Source of the DNA: Gordonia paraffinivorans NBRC 108238
GTDB taxonomy: Bacteria; Actinomycetota; Actinomycetes; Mycobacteriales; Mycobacteriaceae
NCBI RefSeq assembly: GCF_000344155.1
Contig: NZ_BAOQ01000014.1
Location: forward strand, 59,228 to 123,227
DNA length: 64,000 nt
Direction: 5' to 3'
Part shown: positions 9,805 to 18,344 of the stretch, in pieces
Layout of the letters: each line of letters starts with the position of its first letter
How positions within the stretch are numbered: position 1 is the first letter of the stretch
Notes under the pieces: model-generated
Database searches by the model: none
The model's input: only the letters and a program-made list of their open reading frames with translations
Told to the model about the DNA's origin: nothing
Position numbers and translations under genes: made by a program

Positions 9805-10995
9805 ATGACCGGCCAAGTCGCCATCGTCGGTGCCGTCCTCGCGCTGATCGTCGTCGTCGGCCTGATCGCCCTGATCCGGACCCGGCGGGTGGTCACCACG
9901 CCGACCGAGCGCGCGGTGCACTCGACCCTGCACACCGCGTCACTCGCGGCGCGTTCGCTGCGGACCGGACTGTCCGAGGAGTCTGCCCGGGAGGCACTGC
10001 CCCACCTCCGCACGCTCACGGCCGCGGAAGCCGTCGCCCTCTTCGACGACGAACCCAGAGAACTCGCGCACGAGCCCGCCGGCGACGACCTCTGGGACCC
10101 CGCGCTGCTGAACGCCGCGGCGAATGCGGCGTCGTCGGCCCGCGGCGACCAGCGTCGGGTGCTGGTCACCGATCCGTGCGGGGCGGACTCGCCCGTGCGC
10201 GCCCTCATCGCCCAACCTCTCGTCGCCGGCGAGGTCGACGTCGGCGTCCTCGTCGTCGCGACGACCCGACGCCCCGGGCCGGGCATGCTCGGGGCCGTCG
10301 CCGAGGTCGCGCGGTACGTGTCGAGCCAGATCGAACTCGCCGAGCTCGACGCCTCCCGGGCCCGTCTCGACCGGGCCGAGGTCCTGGCGTTGCGCGCCCA
10401 GATCAGCCCGCACTTCATCTACAACGCGCTCAACACCATCGCCTCGTTCGTGCGCACCGACCCCGACCGCGCCCGCGAGCTCGTCCTCGACTTCGCCGAC
10501 TTCACCCGTTATTCGTTCCGGGCCAGCGGCGAGTACACGGTGCTCGCCGACGAGTTGCGCAACATCGACCGCTACCTGACCCTCGAGCGCGCGCGGTTCG
10601 GCAACTCGCTCGACGTGCGGCTGCACGTGGCGCCGGAGGTCCTCAACGTCGTCGTGCCGTTCCTCGCCCTGCAACCGCTCGTGGAGAACGCCGTCCGGCA
10701 CGGCCTGGCGCCGAAGGGCGGCGGAACGATCACGATCACCGCGGCCGACGAGGGCACCGACTGCGTCATCACCGTCGAGGACGACGGCGTCGGCATGGAC
10801 CCGGAATTGCTGCGTTCCGGCGCGATCGACGCGCTGGACCCCGGCGAGGGCGCACACGTCGGGCTCACCAACGTCGACCACCGGCTGCGCGCGGCCTTCG
10901 GCAACGACTACGGCCTGGTGGTCGAGACCGCCGTCGGAGCCGGCACGAAGGTCGGCATGCGGGTCCCCAAGTTCCGGGCCGGCATCCACGCGTGA
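9805..10995 (+). CDS. LytS-family sensor histidine kinase
   Basis: A 396-aa kinase with a single N-terminal membrane helix (residues 5-25), a GAF-like region (about 55-180), and a His_kinase domain (PF06580 type) with the phospho-acceptor His at about residue 203 in QISPHFIYNALNTIASF, followed by an ATPase domain with N-box VENAVRHGLAP and G-box VEDDGVGM. The lack of a multi-helix LytS sensor suggests cytoplasmic sensing. The likely partner is the LytTR response regulator at 12912, on the same strand beyond the inverted pit/DUF47 pair. Confidence 0.9.
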   Translation: MTGQVAIVGAVLALIVVVGLIALIRTRRVVTTPTERAVHSTLHTASLAARSLRTGLSEESAREALPHLRTLTAAEAVALFDDEPRELAHEPAGDDLWDPALLNAAANAASSARGDQRRVLVTDPCGADSPVRALIAQPLVAGEVDVGVLVVATTRRPGPGMLGAVAEVARYVSSQIELAELDASRARLDRAEVLALRAQISPHFIYNALNTIASFVRTDPDRARELVLDFADFTRYSFRASGEYTVLADELRNIDRYLTLERARFGNSLDVRLHVAPEVLNVVVPFLALQPLVENAVRHGLAPKGGGTITITAADEGTDCVITVEDDGVGMDPELLRSGAIDALDPGEGAHVGLTNVDHRLRAAFGNDYGLVVETAVGAGTKVGMRVPKFRAGIHA

Positions 10996-11038
10996 CGGCC
11001 GGTCCGAGCGGGCCGGCCCCATCGGACGGGCGGCCGGA

Positions 11039-12025
11039 CTAGGTGAAGATCCTCGCCACCGCGAACGTGAGCGCGGCGAACGCCGCGGCCGCGGGGAACG
11101 TGGTGATCCAGGCGGCGGCCATGTTCCCGGCCATGCCCCAGCGGACCGCGCTGGTGCGCTTGGTGGAACCGACGCCCATGATCGCCGACGAGATGACGTG
11201 CGTCGTCGAGATCGGGGCGCCCATGCCGGCCGACGCGACGTAGAGCACCGACGCCGCGGTCGCCTCGGCGGCGAATCCCTGCGGCGGGTCGAGTTCGATG
11301 ATCTTGCGGCCGAGGGTGCGCATGATCCGCATGCCGCCGGTGGCGGTGCCGATGGCCAGGACGACCGCGGTGAGCAGGAAGCACCACAGCGGGATGTGGT
11401 AGTCGTCCTGGTAGCCCGCGACGACGAGCGCGAGGACGACGATGCCCATGGTCTTCGCCGCGTCCTGCATACCGTGGCCGAAGGCCATCATCGCCGCCGA
11501 CACCGTCTGCGCGTGGCGGAAGCGGCGGCCCGTGACCGCAGGAGAGGCGTTGCGGAACAGCCACATGATGGCGAGCATCGCCGCGGCGCCGAGCACGAAG
11601 CCGGCGAGGGGCGAGACGACCATCGGGATCAGGATCTTCTCGACCACGCCGCTCCAGAGAACGGTCACACCGCCGACGAGCGCTGCGCCGACCATGCCGC
11701 CGATCAGCGCGTGCGACGAGGAGGACGGCAGGCCGAACCACCAGGTGATGAGGTTCCAGCCGATTGCTCCCACCAGGGCGCAGCCGACGAGGAGCAACGC
11801 GTCGGGACCGACCTTGAGGTCGATGATCCCCGAGCCGACCGTGCTCGCCACCTTGGCGCCGAAGAACGATCCGATCAGGTTCCCGACCGCGGCCATCGCG
11901 AGGGCCGCCCGCAGGGTGAGGGCCCGGGTCGACACCGAGGTCGCGATCGCGTTGGCAGAGTCGTGGAAGCCGTTGGTGAACGTGAAGGCCATCGCGAGGC
12001 CGATCACCACGAGAAGTCCGAACAC
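11039..12025 (-). CDS. pit: Inorganic phosphate transporter, Pit family
   Basis: A 328-aa membrane protein with the PHO4/Pit signature at the N-terminus (FTNGFHDSANAIATSVSTRAL) and a repeated half near GFAAEATAASVLYVASAGMGAPISTTH. Pit carriers move metal-phosphate complexes with protons. It lies 7 nt downstream of a DUF47 gene, the usual partner of Pit transporters, so the two form an operon. The pair is transcribed against the flanking kinase and response-regulator genes. Confidence 0.93.
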   Translation of the reverse strand: MFGLLVVIGLAMAFTFTNGFHDSANAIATSVSTRALTLRAALAMAAVGNLIGSFFGAKVASTVGSGIIDLKVGPDALLLVGCALVGAIGWNLITWWFGLPSSSSHALIGGMVGAALVGGVTVLWSGVVEKILIPMVVSPLAGFVLGAAAMLAIMWLFRNASPAVTGRRFRHAQTVSAAMMAFGHGMQDAAKTMGIVVLALVVAGYQDDYHIPLWCFLLTAVVLAIGTATGGMRIMRTLGRKIIELDPPQGFAAEATAASVLYVASAGMGAPISTTHVISSAIMGVGSTKRTSAVRWGMAGNMAAAWITTFPAAAAFAALTFAVARIFT

Positions 12026-12032
12026 AGGAGTG

Positions 12033-12650
12033 TCACGACTCCTTGAGGACGATGGTCTCGACGATGTTGGCGACCTTCTCGAACGAGTCCGCGGCGTCCT
12101 CGAACTCGTCGGCGACGTCCTTGAGCTTCATCACCGTGAGCGCGTCGAGATGGCCGTCGAAGAGGTAGGCGAGGAAGGTCCGGTAGACGTGGTCGGCCCG
12201 GTTCTCGAGATCGTTGATCTCGATCCAGTAGCGCTCGAGGTCCTTCATCCCGGCCAGGCGGGGCATCGCGTCGGCGGTCACGCTCGCGCAGGTGTCGAGG
12301 ATCTCGACCATCTCGCGCAGCTGCCCCGGGAGCTCGGAGACGTTGTAGAGGGCCATGAGGTGGGTCGCGGCCTCGATGTGGTCCATCACGTCGTCGAGGC
12401 TGGACCCGAGGACGTAGATGTCGGACCGGTCGAACGGGGTGATGAAGCTCGAGTTGACCGTCCGGAACATCTCATGGGTGATGCGGTCGCAGTCGTGTTC
12501 GAGCTCGAGCATGCGTCGTGCCGTCGCCTCGATGTCCGGCTCTGGCTCGAGCAGACCGGTGAGAGCCTTGGTCCCATCCGCCAGGCAGCGCGCCGAGGAC
12601 GTGAACAACCCGTAGAAGAGATCGTTCCTGGGTTTGAACCGGGAGAACAC
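12033..12650 (-). CDS. DUF47 family (PhoU-like) Pit accessory protein
   Basis: A 205-aa all-helical DUF47 protein with PhoU-like metal-binding repeats (ELEHDCDRITHEMF, DLENRADHVYRTFL). These proteins are co-encoded with Pit transporters and are thought to modulate them. The GTG start at 12650 gives the canonical FSRFKPRNDLFYGLF N-terminus and has AGGAAG about 9 nt upstream; the frame stays open further upstream without family similarity. It is cotranscribed with pit. Confidence 0.9.
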   Translation of the reverse strand: MFSRFKPRNDLFYGLFTSSARCLADGTKALTGLLEPEPDIEATARRMLELEHDCDRITHEMFRTVNSSFITPFDRSDIYVLGSSLDDVMDHIEAATHLMALYNVSELPGQLREMVEILDTCASVTADAMPRLAGMKDLERYWIEINDLENRADHVYRTFLAYLFDGHLDALTVMKLKDVADEFEDAADSFEKVANIVETIVLKES

Positions 12651-12911
12651 CGTGTCTTTCTTCCTAACTTCCGTCCAACGCGGCGAGGCGACGCTGTGCA
12701 CACATCGTCGTGTGCGGCGTCTGCCGTCGGGATGGCCGTGCACAGCGTATCGAGAACCCGGAGGGACGCAGCCATGCGACCGGACTTTTTCTCGAATTCA
12801 CCCTCCCCTGGCCCCGACATCCACTTCCCGGAGAAGGCTCCGGAGCACCTCGCGCAGGGTACGATCCCCCTGTTCACCTGGGTCGCGCAGGGACGCACAG
12901 GGAGGTGATGG

Positions 12912-13736
12912 ATGTCCGCGCTGGCAGTGCTCGCGGTAGACGACGAACCGCCTGCCCTCGACGAACTCACCTACCTGCTGTCCCGCCAGGACGATGTCGA
13001 CGAGGTTCTCGCGGCGAGCGATGCCACCGACGCCCTGCGCGAACTCAACTCCCACCGGGTCGACGCGATCTTCCTCGACATCAACATGCCCGGGTTGTCC
13101 GGGCTGGAGCTCGCCGGCGTCCTCGCCAAGTACGCGGACCCGCCGATGATCGTGTTCGTCACCGCCCACGAGGACAAGGCCGTCGACGCCTTCGATGTCG
13201 GGGCCGTCGACTATCTGCTCAAGCCGCTCCGTGAGGAACGCCTTGCCCAGGCCCTCTCGCGGGTCCGCGCCGCCCTCGAGGCTCGCACCCGGGCGTCGGC
13301 GCCGGCCCCCGCGCCGGAGCCGGCCGATCGCACCGCCCGCGCCGCCGCGTCCGACGACGTCATCCCGGTCGAGATGAGCGGGGTCACCTCGCTGGTGCGC
13401 CGGGACACCATCTCCTGGGTGGAGGCGGTCGGCGACTATGCGCGGCTACATGCCGAATCCGGCTCGCACCTCGTGCGGATCCCGCTGTCGACCCTCGAAT
13501 CACGGTGGCAGGACAAGGGTTTCGCCCGCGTCCACCGCTCGTACCTGGTGTCGCTGCCCATGGTCACCGGGCTGCGGACCTCGGGCGGCCAGACGCTGGT
13601 CGCCGTCCGGGCCAACGGGGCGTCGGAGGCGGTGGAGCTGCCCGTGAGCCGGCGGCAGGTGCGCGATCTCAAGGACCGGCTCATCCGTGACCCGCTGCGC
13701 CGGTACCGTCACCCGACCACCCGCGACCACGCCTGA
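12912..13736 (+). CDS. LytTR-type response regulator
   Basis: A 274-aa regulator. The receiver domain (residues 5-118) has acidic DDEP, phospho-acceptor Asp at about residue 56 in FLDINMPG, and the KPL lysine. An Ala/Pro-rich linker follows, then a LytTR DNA-binding domain (about 155-260; SWVEAVGDYARLHAE, FARVHRSYLVSL). Start is supported by GGGAGGTGATGG directly upstream. The pairing with the LytS-like kinase and the position before two symporter modules suggest control of carboxylate uptake, by analogy with BtsS/BtsR. Confidence 0.93.
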   Translation: MSALAVLAVDDEPPALDELTYLLSRQDDVDEVLAASDATDALRELNSHRVDAIFLDINMPGLSGLELAGVLAKYADPPMIVFVTAHEDKAVDAFDVGAVDYLLKPLREERLAQALSRVRAALEARTRASAPAPAPEPADRTARAAASDDVIPVEMSGVTSLVRRDTISWVEAVGDYARLHAESGSHLVRIPLSTLESRWQDKGFARVHRSYLVSLPMVTGLRTSGGQTLVAVRANGASEAVELPVSRRQVRDLKDRLIRDPLRRYRHPTTRDHA

Positions 13737-13754
13737 CGGACGGCCGCCCAGACG

Positions 13755-14147
13755 ATGTCGCAGAACCCGCCACAACGCGAACGGGTGGTGCTCGCCCAGC
13801 GCCGCGGGGCGCGGATGGTCCGCACCCGCGTCGAGGTCCAGGAGCAGACCGAGATCGGCGACGCCCTCGTCCGGGGCCTGATGCGCGCCCAACTCGGACT
13901 CGGGTTGCGCCTCGGCCTGGGCCTGGTGGTCGTGGTCGTGGCGATCCCGCTGCTGGTCTTCGCGTTCCCGGAGGTCGCGGCCGCGACCGTCTTCGGCATC
14001 CGGGTCACGTGGATCGCGCTCGGACTCCTGGCGTACCCGGTCATCTACCTGACGGGCCTGCTGTACGTGCGCCTGGCCGAGAACGCCGAACGCGACTTCA
14101 TGAGCCTCGTCGACGACGAGGAGTCCGAGGTGGGCGGCGGCCCGTGA
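13755..14147 (+). CDS. Small two-helix membrane protein paired with symporter
   Basis: A 130-aa protein: basic cytoplasmic N-terminus (residues 1-47), two hydrophobic helices (about 50-75 and 80-105), and a short acidic tail. It occupies the position of the DUF485 subunit that usually precedes actinobacterial sodium:solute (acetate) symporters, but the sequence is divergent. It begins 18 nt after the response regulator gene and overlaps the symporter start as GTGA, consistent with a single operon. Confidence 0.75.
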   Translation: MSQNPPQRERVVLAQRRGARMVRTRVEVQEQTEIGDALVRGLMRAQLGLGLRLGLGLVVVVVAIPLLVFAFPEVAAATVFGIRVTWIALGLLAYPVIYLTGLLYVRLAENAERDFMSLVDDEESEVGGGP

Positions 14148-15955
14148 ACGGCGTCGACGTCCTCACCGCCGTCGCCCTGTTCGCCGCCGCGTTCGCCACG
14201 ATCGCCGTCGGTGCCTGGGGCGGCCGGTTCTCGCGCACCACCTCCGACTTCCTGGTGGCCTCGCGCGCCGTCGGCCCGCGCTGGAACGCCGCCGCGGTGT
14301 CCGGCGAATACCTCTCGGCCGCATCATTTCTCGGCGTCGCCGGCCTGATCGCGAAGTACGGCGCCGATGCGCTGTGGTATCCGGTGGGATTCACCGCCGG
14401 ATACCTGGGCCTGCTGCTGTTCGTCGCGGCGCCACTGCGCCGGTCCGGGGCCTACACCGTGCCCGACTTCGCGGAGTTCCGGCTCTCGTCGACGGCCGTC
14501 CGCAAGACGGCGATGGTCGTGGTGGTCGTGGTCTGCGTGCTCTATCTGATCCCGCAGTTCCAGGGCGCCGGCCTGACGCTCAACATCCTGCTGGGTGTTC
14601 CGGTGTGGGTCGGCGGCGTCGCCGTCGGCACCATCGTCATCGTCAACGTGGTCGGCGGCGGGATGCGGTCGATCACCTTCGTCCAGGCGTTCCAGTACTG
14701 GCTCAAGCTGACGGCCATCGCGATCCCGACGCTCGTGCTGATCGGGGTGTTCGCCGGCGACCCCCAGCCGGTCGGCGACCCCGCGCCGCCGCGCGTGAGC
14801 GCGCCGACCACCGTCGACGTCACCACCGACGTCGTCGTCACCGTGACCGAGCCGAAGGGAGTGCGGATCACCGGAACCCTCGACGGAACCGAGGTCCACG
14901 CCCGGGTGCCGACGCCCGGACGGCACGTCATCGAGGCGGACTCGGTCATCGCCCTCGACGCCGGCGCCGCGACCCCCGTCGTGGACGGGGCGCCCGTCGA
15001 CGGCTCGGACTGGGTCGCGTCGGGCGACGGTTTCGGCGATCGCCATCCGCTGTTCCAGGTGCTGTCCCTGGTGATCGCCACCTTCCTGGGCGTCATGGGG
15101 CTGCCACATGTCCTGGTGCGCTTCTACACCAATCCCGACGGCCGCACCGCGCGGCGGACGGCCCTCGCCGCGATCGCTCTGCTGTCCCTGTTCTATCTCT
15201 TCCCCGTGCTCCTGGGCGTCTTCTCGCGGCTCTACGTGCCCGAGCTCTTGATCACCGGCGCCTCCGACGCCGCGGTGCTGCTGTTGCCGAGCGCGACCAT
15301 CGGCGGACCGGCCGGACAGGCCCTGGCAGCCCTCGTCGCCGCGGGCGCGATCGCGGCCTTCCTCGCCACCTCGTCGGGCCTTCTGGTGTCCGTCGCCGGC
15401 GCATTGTCCACCGACGTCCTGCGCGGACGGGTCCGCGACTTCCGTGTCGCGGCGGTCGCCGGCGGCGGCATCGCCGTCGCATTGTCGCTCGCGGCCGGGT
15501 CGCTCGAGTTGTCCCGGACGGTGGGCCTCGTCTTCGCGGTCGCGGCCTCGACGCTCTGCCCGCTGCTGGTCCTCGGGATCTGGTGGCGCGGACTCACCGC
15601 GCCAGGCGCGATCGCCGGGCTGGTCGTCGGCGGCCTCTCGTCCGGCATCGCGACGAGTCTCGCGATCGCCGGCGTCGTCGACGACTCCGTCCTCGACGGA
15701 TGGCTGTCGGTGGTGGTCGGCTACCCCGCGGCCGTGACCGTGCCGCTCGCCTTCGGGACGATGATCCTCGTGAGCCTCTCGACGCGCAGCCGGCTACCCG
15801 GCGACCTCTCACGCACCTTCGCCCGGATGCACGTTCCCGAACGCGTCGGCATGGGCATCGACCGTCTGCCGGGCCGCGCCGACGACGAACCGGGGCGCGA
15901 CCGGACCGCGGACGGCCCGTCGACGGAGGGCCCGGACCGGCATCCGAGGGGCTGA
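14144..15955 (+). CDS. Sodium:solute symporter (acetate/monocarboxylate type) with large loop
   Basis: A 603-aa SSS-family carrier. The YLSAASFLGVAGLIAKYG and GLPHVLVRFYTNPD motifs are those of ActP/MctC-type cation-acetate symporters. Compared with the neighbouring paralogue (543 aa) it has an extra hydrophilic segment, about residues 205-290 and rich in Thr, Val and Asp, between helices near the middle, apparently an added extracytoplasmic domain. The GTG start overlaps the previous stop. Substrate is inferred from family; acetate, propionate or pyruvate are plausible. Confidence 0.88.
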   Translation: MNGVDVLTAVALFAAAFATIAVGAWGGRFSRTTSDFLVASRAVGPRWNAAAVSGEYLSAASFLGVAGLIAKYGADALWYPVGFTAGYLGLLLFVAAPLRRSGAYTVPDFAEFRLSSTAVRKTAMVVVVVVCVLYLIPQFQGAGLTLNILLGVPVWVGGVAVGTIVIVNVVGGGMRSITFVQAFQYWLKLTAIAIPTLVLIGVFAGDPQPVGDPAPPRVSAPTTVDVTTDVVVTVTEPKGVRITGTLDGTEVHARVPTPGRHVIEADSVIALDAGAATPVVDGAPVDGSDWVASGDGFGDRHPLFQVLSLVIATFLGVMGLPHVLVRFYTNPDGRTARRTALAAIALLSLFYLFPVLLGVFSRLYVPELLITGASDAAVLLLPSATIGGPAGQALAALVAAGAIAAFLATSSGLLVSVAGALSTDVLRGRVRDFRVAAVAGGGIAVALSLAAGSLELSRTVGLVFAVAASTLCPLLVLGIWWRGLTAPGAIAGLVVGGLSSGIATSLAIAGVVDDSVLDGWLSVVVGYPAAVTVPLAFGTMILVSLSTRSRLPGDLSRTFARMHVPERVGMGIDRLPGRADDEPGRDRTADGPSTEGPDRHPRG

Positions 15956-15961
15956 CCGCTC

Positions 15962-15991
15962 ACCGTTCGTCGCGGCGCAGCGACCGTCCGT
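15962..15991 (+). promoter_or_regulatory. Candidate LytTR regulator direct repeat
   Basis: ACCGTTCGT (15962-15970) and ACCGTCCGT (15983-15991) are direct repeats 21 nt apart, upstream of the second symporter operon. The first copy fits the general LytTR box, and the spacing resembles the BtsR/YehT arrangement (8-mers separated by 13 nt). An exact ACCGCTCA also occurs at 15955-15962. It is a plausible site for the response regulator encoded at 12912. Confidence 0.4.
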
Positions 15992-16121
15992 CGCAGAGAC
16001 CGCGGGATTCGGCGTGTGACCCACGACACCTGATTGTGTGTGACCTGCGCCTCACCCACTCTGTTCTCCGTAGTGCCGTCACATGCGACGCGGCGGCAAA
16101 CGAATCCCGATGGAGGACACC

Positions 16122-16469
16122 GTGTCAACCAATCCCACAGTGGCTGCACCCGTGCCGACGGGCGAGCAGTTCGTCGAGATGCAGCACAGCCCCCAATTCC
16201 AGGAACTCAAGTCCAGGCTGCGCAGGTTCGTGTTCCCGATGACCGCGTTCTTCCTCGTCTGGTACGCGGTCTACGTCCTGCTCGGCGCGTTCGCCGACGG
16301 TTTCATGGCGATCAAGGTCTGGGGCGACATCAACGTCGGACTCATCCTCGGCCTGCTGCAGTTCATCACCACCTTCGTGATCACCGGCCTCTACGTGCGC
16401 TTCGCGAACCGTCAGCTCGACCCGCGCGCCGAGGCGCTCCGCAACGAGATGGAAGGCGCGACCCTGTGA
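16122..16469 (+). CDS. DUF485 family symporter-associated membrane protein
   Basis: A 115-aa DUF485 protein with the canonical FVFPMTAFFLVWYAVYVLLG first helix, the FADGFMAIKVWG loop and the LQFITTFVITGLYVRFAN second helix. DUF485 proteins are encoded just before acetate-type SSS carriers and are presumed accessory subunits. The GTG start at 16122 is chosen because GGAGG lies 5-9 nt upstream. Its stop overlaps the symporter start as GTGA. Confidence 0.92.
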   Translation: MSTNPTVAAPVPTGEQFVEMQHSPQFQELKSRLRRFVFPMTAFFLVWYAVYVLLGAFADGFMAIKVWGDINVGLILGLLQFITTFVITGLYVRFANRQLDPRAEALRNEMEGATL

Positions 16470-18097
16470 AGACCCTCGACCTCGCCGCCACCGTCGGCAG
16501 TCCCGTAGTCAACATCTCGATCTTCGTCGCCTTCGTCGCGGTGACGATGTACATCGTCATCCGGGCCAGCAAGAACAACAACTCGGCCGCGGACTTCTTC
16601 ACCGGCGGCCGCGGATTCTCCGGCCCGCAGAACGGCATCGCGATCGCCGGCGACTACCTGTCGGCGGCCAGCTTCCTCGGCATCGCCGGCGCCATCGCGG
16701 TCTACGGCTACGACGGATTCCTGTATTCGATCGGCTTCCTCGTCGCCTGGCTCGTGGCCCTGCTGCTCGTCGCCGAACTCCTGCGCAACACAGGCAAGTT
16801 CACGATGGCCGACGTGCTCAGCTTCCGGCTCAAGCAGCGCCCCGTCCGGCTGGCCGCCGCCATCTCGACGCTCGCGGTATCGCTGTTCTACCTGCTCGCC
16901 CAGATGGCCGGCGCCGGCGGGCTCGTCGCCCTGCTGCTCGACATCGACAGCCGTCTCGGCCAGTCGATCGTGATCGCCGTCGTCGGCGCCCTGATGATCG
17001 TCTACGTCCTCGTCGGCGGCATGAAGGGCACCACCTGGGTGCAGATCATCAAGGCGGTCCTGCTCATCAGCGGCGCGGCCATCATGACCTTCATCGTGCT
17101 CGCCAAGTTCGGCATGAACCTCTCCTCGATCCTCGGCTCGGCCCAGGACGCGATCGCCGGTTCCGCAGACGAACAGGTCGCGGCGCGTGACGTTCTCGCC
17201 CCCGGCGCCCAGTACGGCGGTTCGCTGGAGTCCAAGATCAACTTCCTGTCGCTGGCCATCGCGCTGGTCCTTGGCACCGCCGGCCTGCCCCACGTCCTGA
17301 TGCGCTTCTACACGGTCCCGACCGCGAAAGAGGCCCGCAAGTCGGTGGTCTGGGCGATCGCGCTCATCGGCGCCTTCTACCTGTTCACCCTGATCCTCGG
17401 CTACGGCGCGGCCGCCCTGGTCGGACCCGACAAGATCCTCGCCGCGGCCGGCGGCCAGAACGCGGCGGCCCCGCTGCTTGCTTTCGAACTCGGCGGTGTG
17501 GTGCTCCTCGGGGTCATCTCGGCGGTGGCGTTCGCGACGATCCTCGCGGTGGTCGCCGGTCTCGCCATCACCGCGTCGGCGTCCTTCGCCCACGACATCT
17601 ACGCGTCGGTCATCAAGCGCAACAAGGTGAGTGAGGACGACCAGGTCCGCGTCTCGCGCTACACCGTTGTCGTGCTGGGCGTCCTCGGTATCGTGCTCGG
17701 CATCCTCGCCAACGGGCAGAACATCGCCTTCCTGGTGGCGCTCGCCTTCGCGATCGCCGCGGCGGCCAACCTGCCGACCATCGTGTACTCCCTCTACTGG
17801 AAGCGGTTCAACACCCGCGGCGCCCTGTGGAGCATGTACGGCGGCCTGATCTCCACGATCGTCCTGATCGTCTTCTCCCCCGCCGTCTCCGGCTCGGCGT
17901 CGTCGATGATCCCGGGCGCCGACTTCGCGTGGTTCCCGCTGGCCAACCCGGGCATCGTCTCGATCCCGCTGGCCTTCGTCCTCGGCATCATCGGCACCCT
18001 GACCTCGCCGTCGGACACCGGCGACGTCGAGCGCAGCGCGGAGATGGAGGTCCGTTCCCTCACGGGCATCGGCGCGGAGAAGGCCGTGCAGCACTAG
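16466..18097 (+). CDS. Cation acetate symporter (ActP/MctC-like)
   Basis: A 543-aa SSS carrier with about 13 membrane helices. DFFTGGRGFSGPQNGIAIAG, YLSAASFLGIAGAIAVYGYD and GLPHVLMRFYTVPTAKEAR are hallmark ActP motifs. It lacks the extra loop of the preceding paralogue. The DUF485-symporter pair is translationally coupled. A strong hairpin at 18123-18160 ends the transcript. Expected substrates are acetate or other short monocarboxylates, moved with Na+ or H+. Confidence 0.93.
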   Translation: MKTLDLAATVGSPVVNISIFVAFVAVTMYIVIRASKNNNSAADFFTGGRGFSGPQNGIAIAGDYLSAASFLGIAGAIAVYGYDGFLYSIGFLVAWLVALLLVAELLRNTGKFTMADVLSFRLKQRPVRLAAAISTLAVSLFYLLAQMAGAGGLVALLLDIDSRLGQSIVIAVVGALMIVYVLVGGMKGTTWVQIIKAVLLISGAAIMTFIVLAKFGMNLSSILGSAQDAIAGSADEQVAARDVLAPGAQYGGSLESKINFLSLAIALVLGTAGLPHVLMRFYTVPTAKEARKSVVWAIALIGAFYLFTLILGYGAAALVGPDKILAAAGGQNAAAPLLAFELGGVVLLGVISAVAFATILAVVAGLAITASASFAHDIYASVIKRNKVSEDDQVRVSRYTVVVLGVLGIVLGILANGQNIAFLVALAFAIAAAANLPTIVYSLYWKRFNTRGALWSMYGGLISTIVLIVFSPAVSGSASSMIPGADFAWFPLANPGIVSIPLAFVLGIIGTLTSPSDTGDVERSAEMEVRSLTGIGAEKAVQH

Positions 18098-18122
18098 AGG
18101 TTTCGACAGATCCACCGCTGTT

Positions 18123-18160
18123 CGGCAGACCCGCCGCCCGATCGGGTGGCGGGTCTGCCG
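18123..18160. terminator. Strong hairpin, bidirectional terminator
   Basis: A perfect 13-bp stem (18123-18135 with 18148-18160), whose 12-nt loop can pair further, lies 25 nt after the symporter stop and between convergent genes. There is no long T-run, as is common for actinobacterial terminators. The next 184 nt before the amidase stop hold nothing I recognise. Confidence 0.8.
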
Positions 18161-18344
18161 ATGTCTGGTGGGGCGTCCCCGTGAACGGCGAGCACCGACG
18201 TCGACGAACTGGCGCTTCCGGACGTGTCTGGGCAGATCCGAGATCCCGGGTCACTGTTCGATCCGCGACGTGCGGTCCAGGCAGACGTCGGAGTGTGACG
18301 TCCTCGTCGTCGACTGCGAGAAAACCGTTGGCGTCGAACGCCGT

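Noticed and set aside
12774..12908. Possible 44-codon gene before the LytTR regulator
   Set aside because: An ATG frame exists, but there is no clear ribosome site and no recognisable similarity; it lies in the divergent promoter region.
18161..18344. Gene remnant between the symporter terminator and the amidase
   Set aside because: Reading all frames gave no recognisable protein, and no start with a ribosome site was found.
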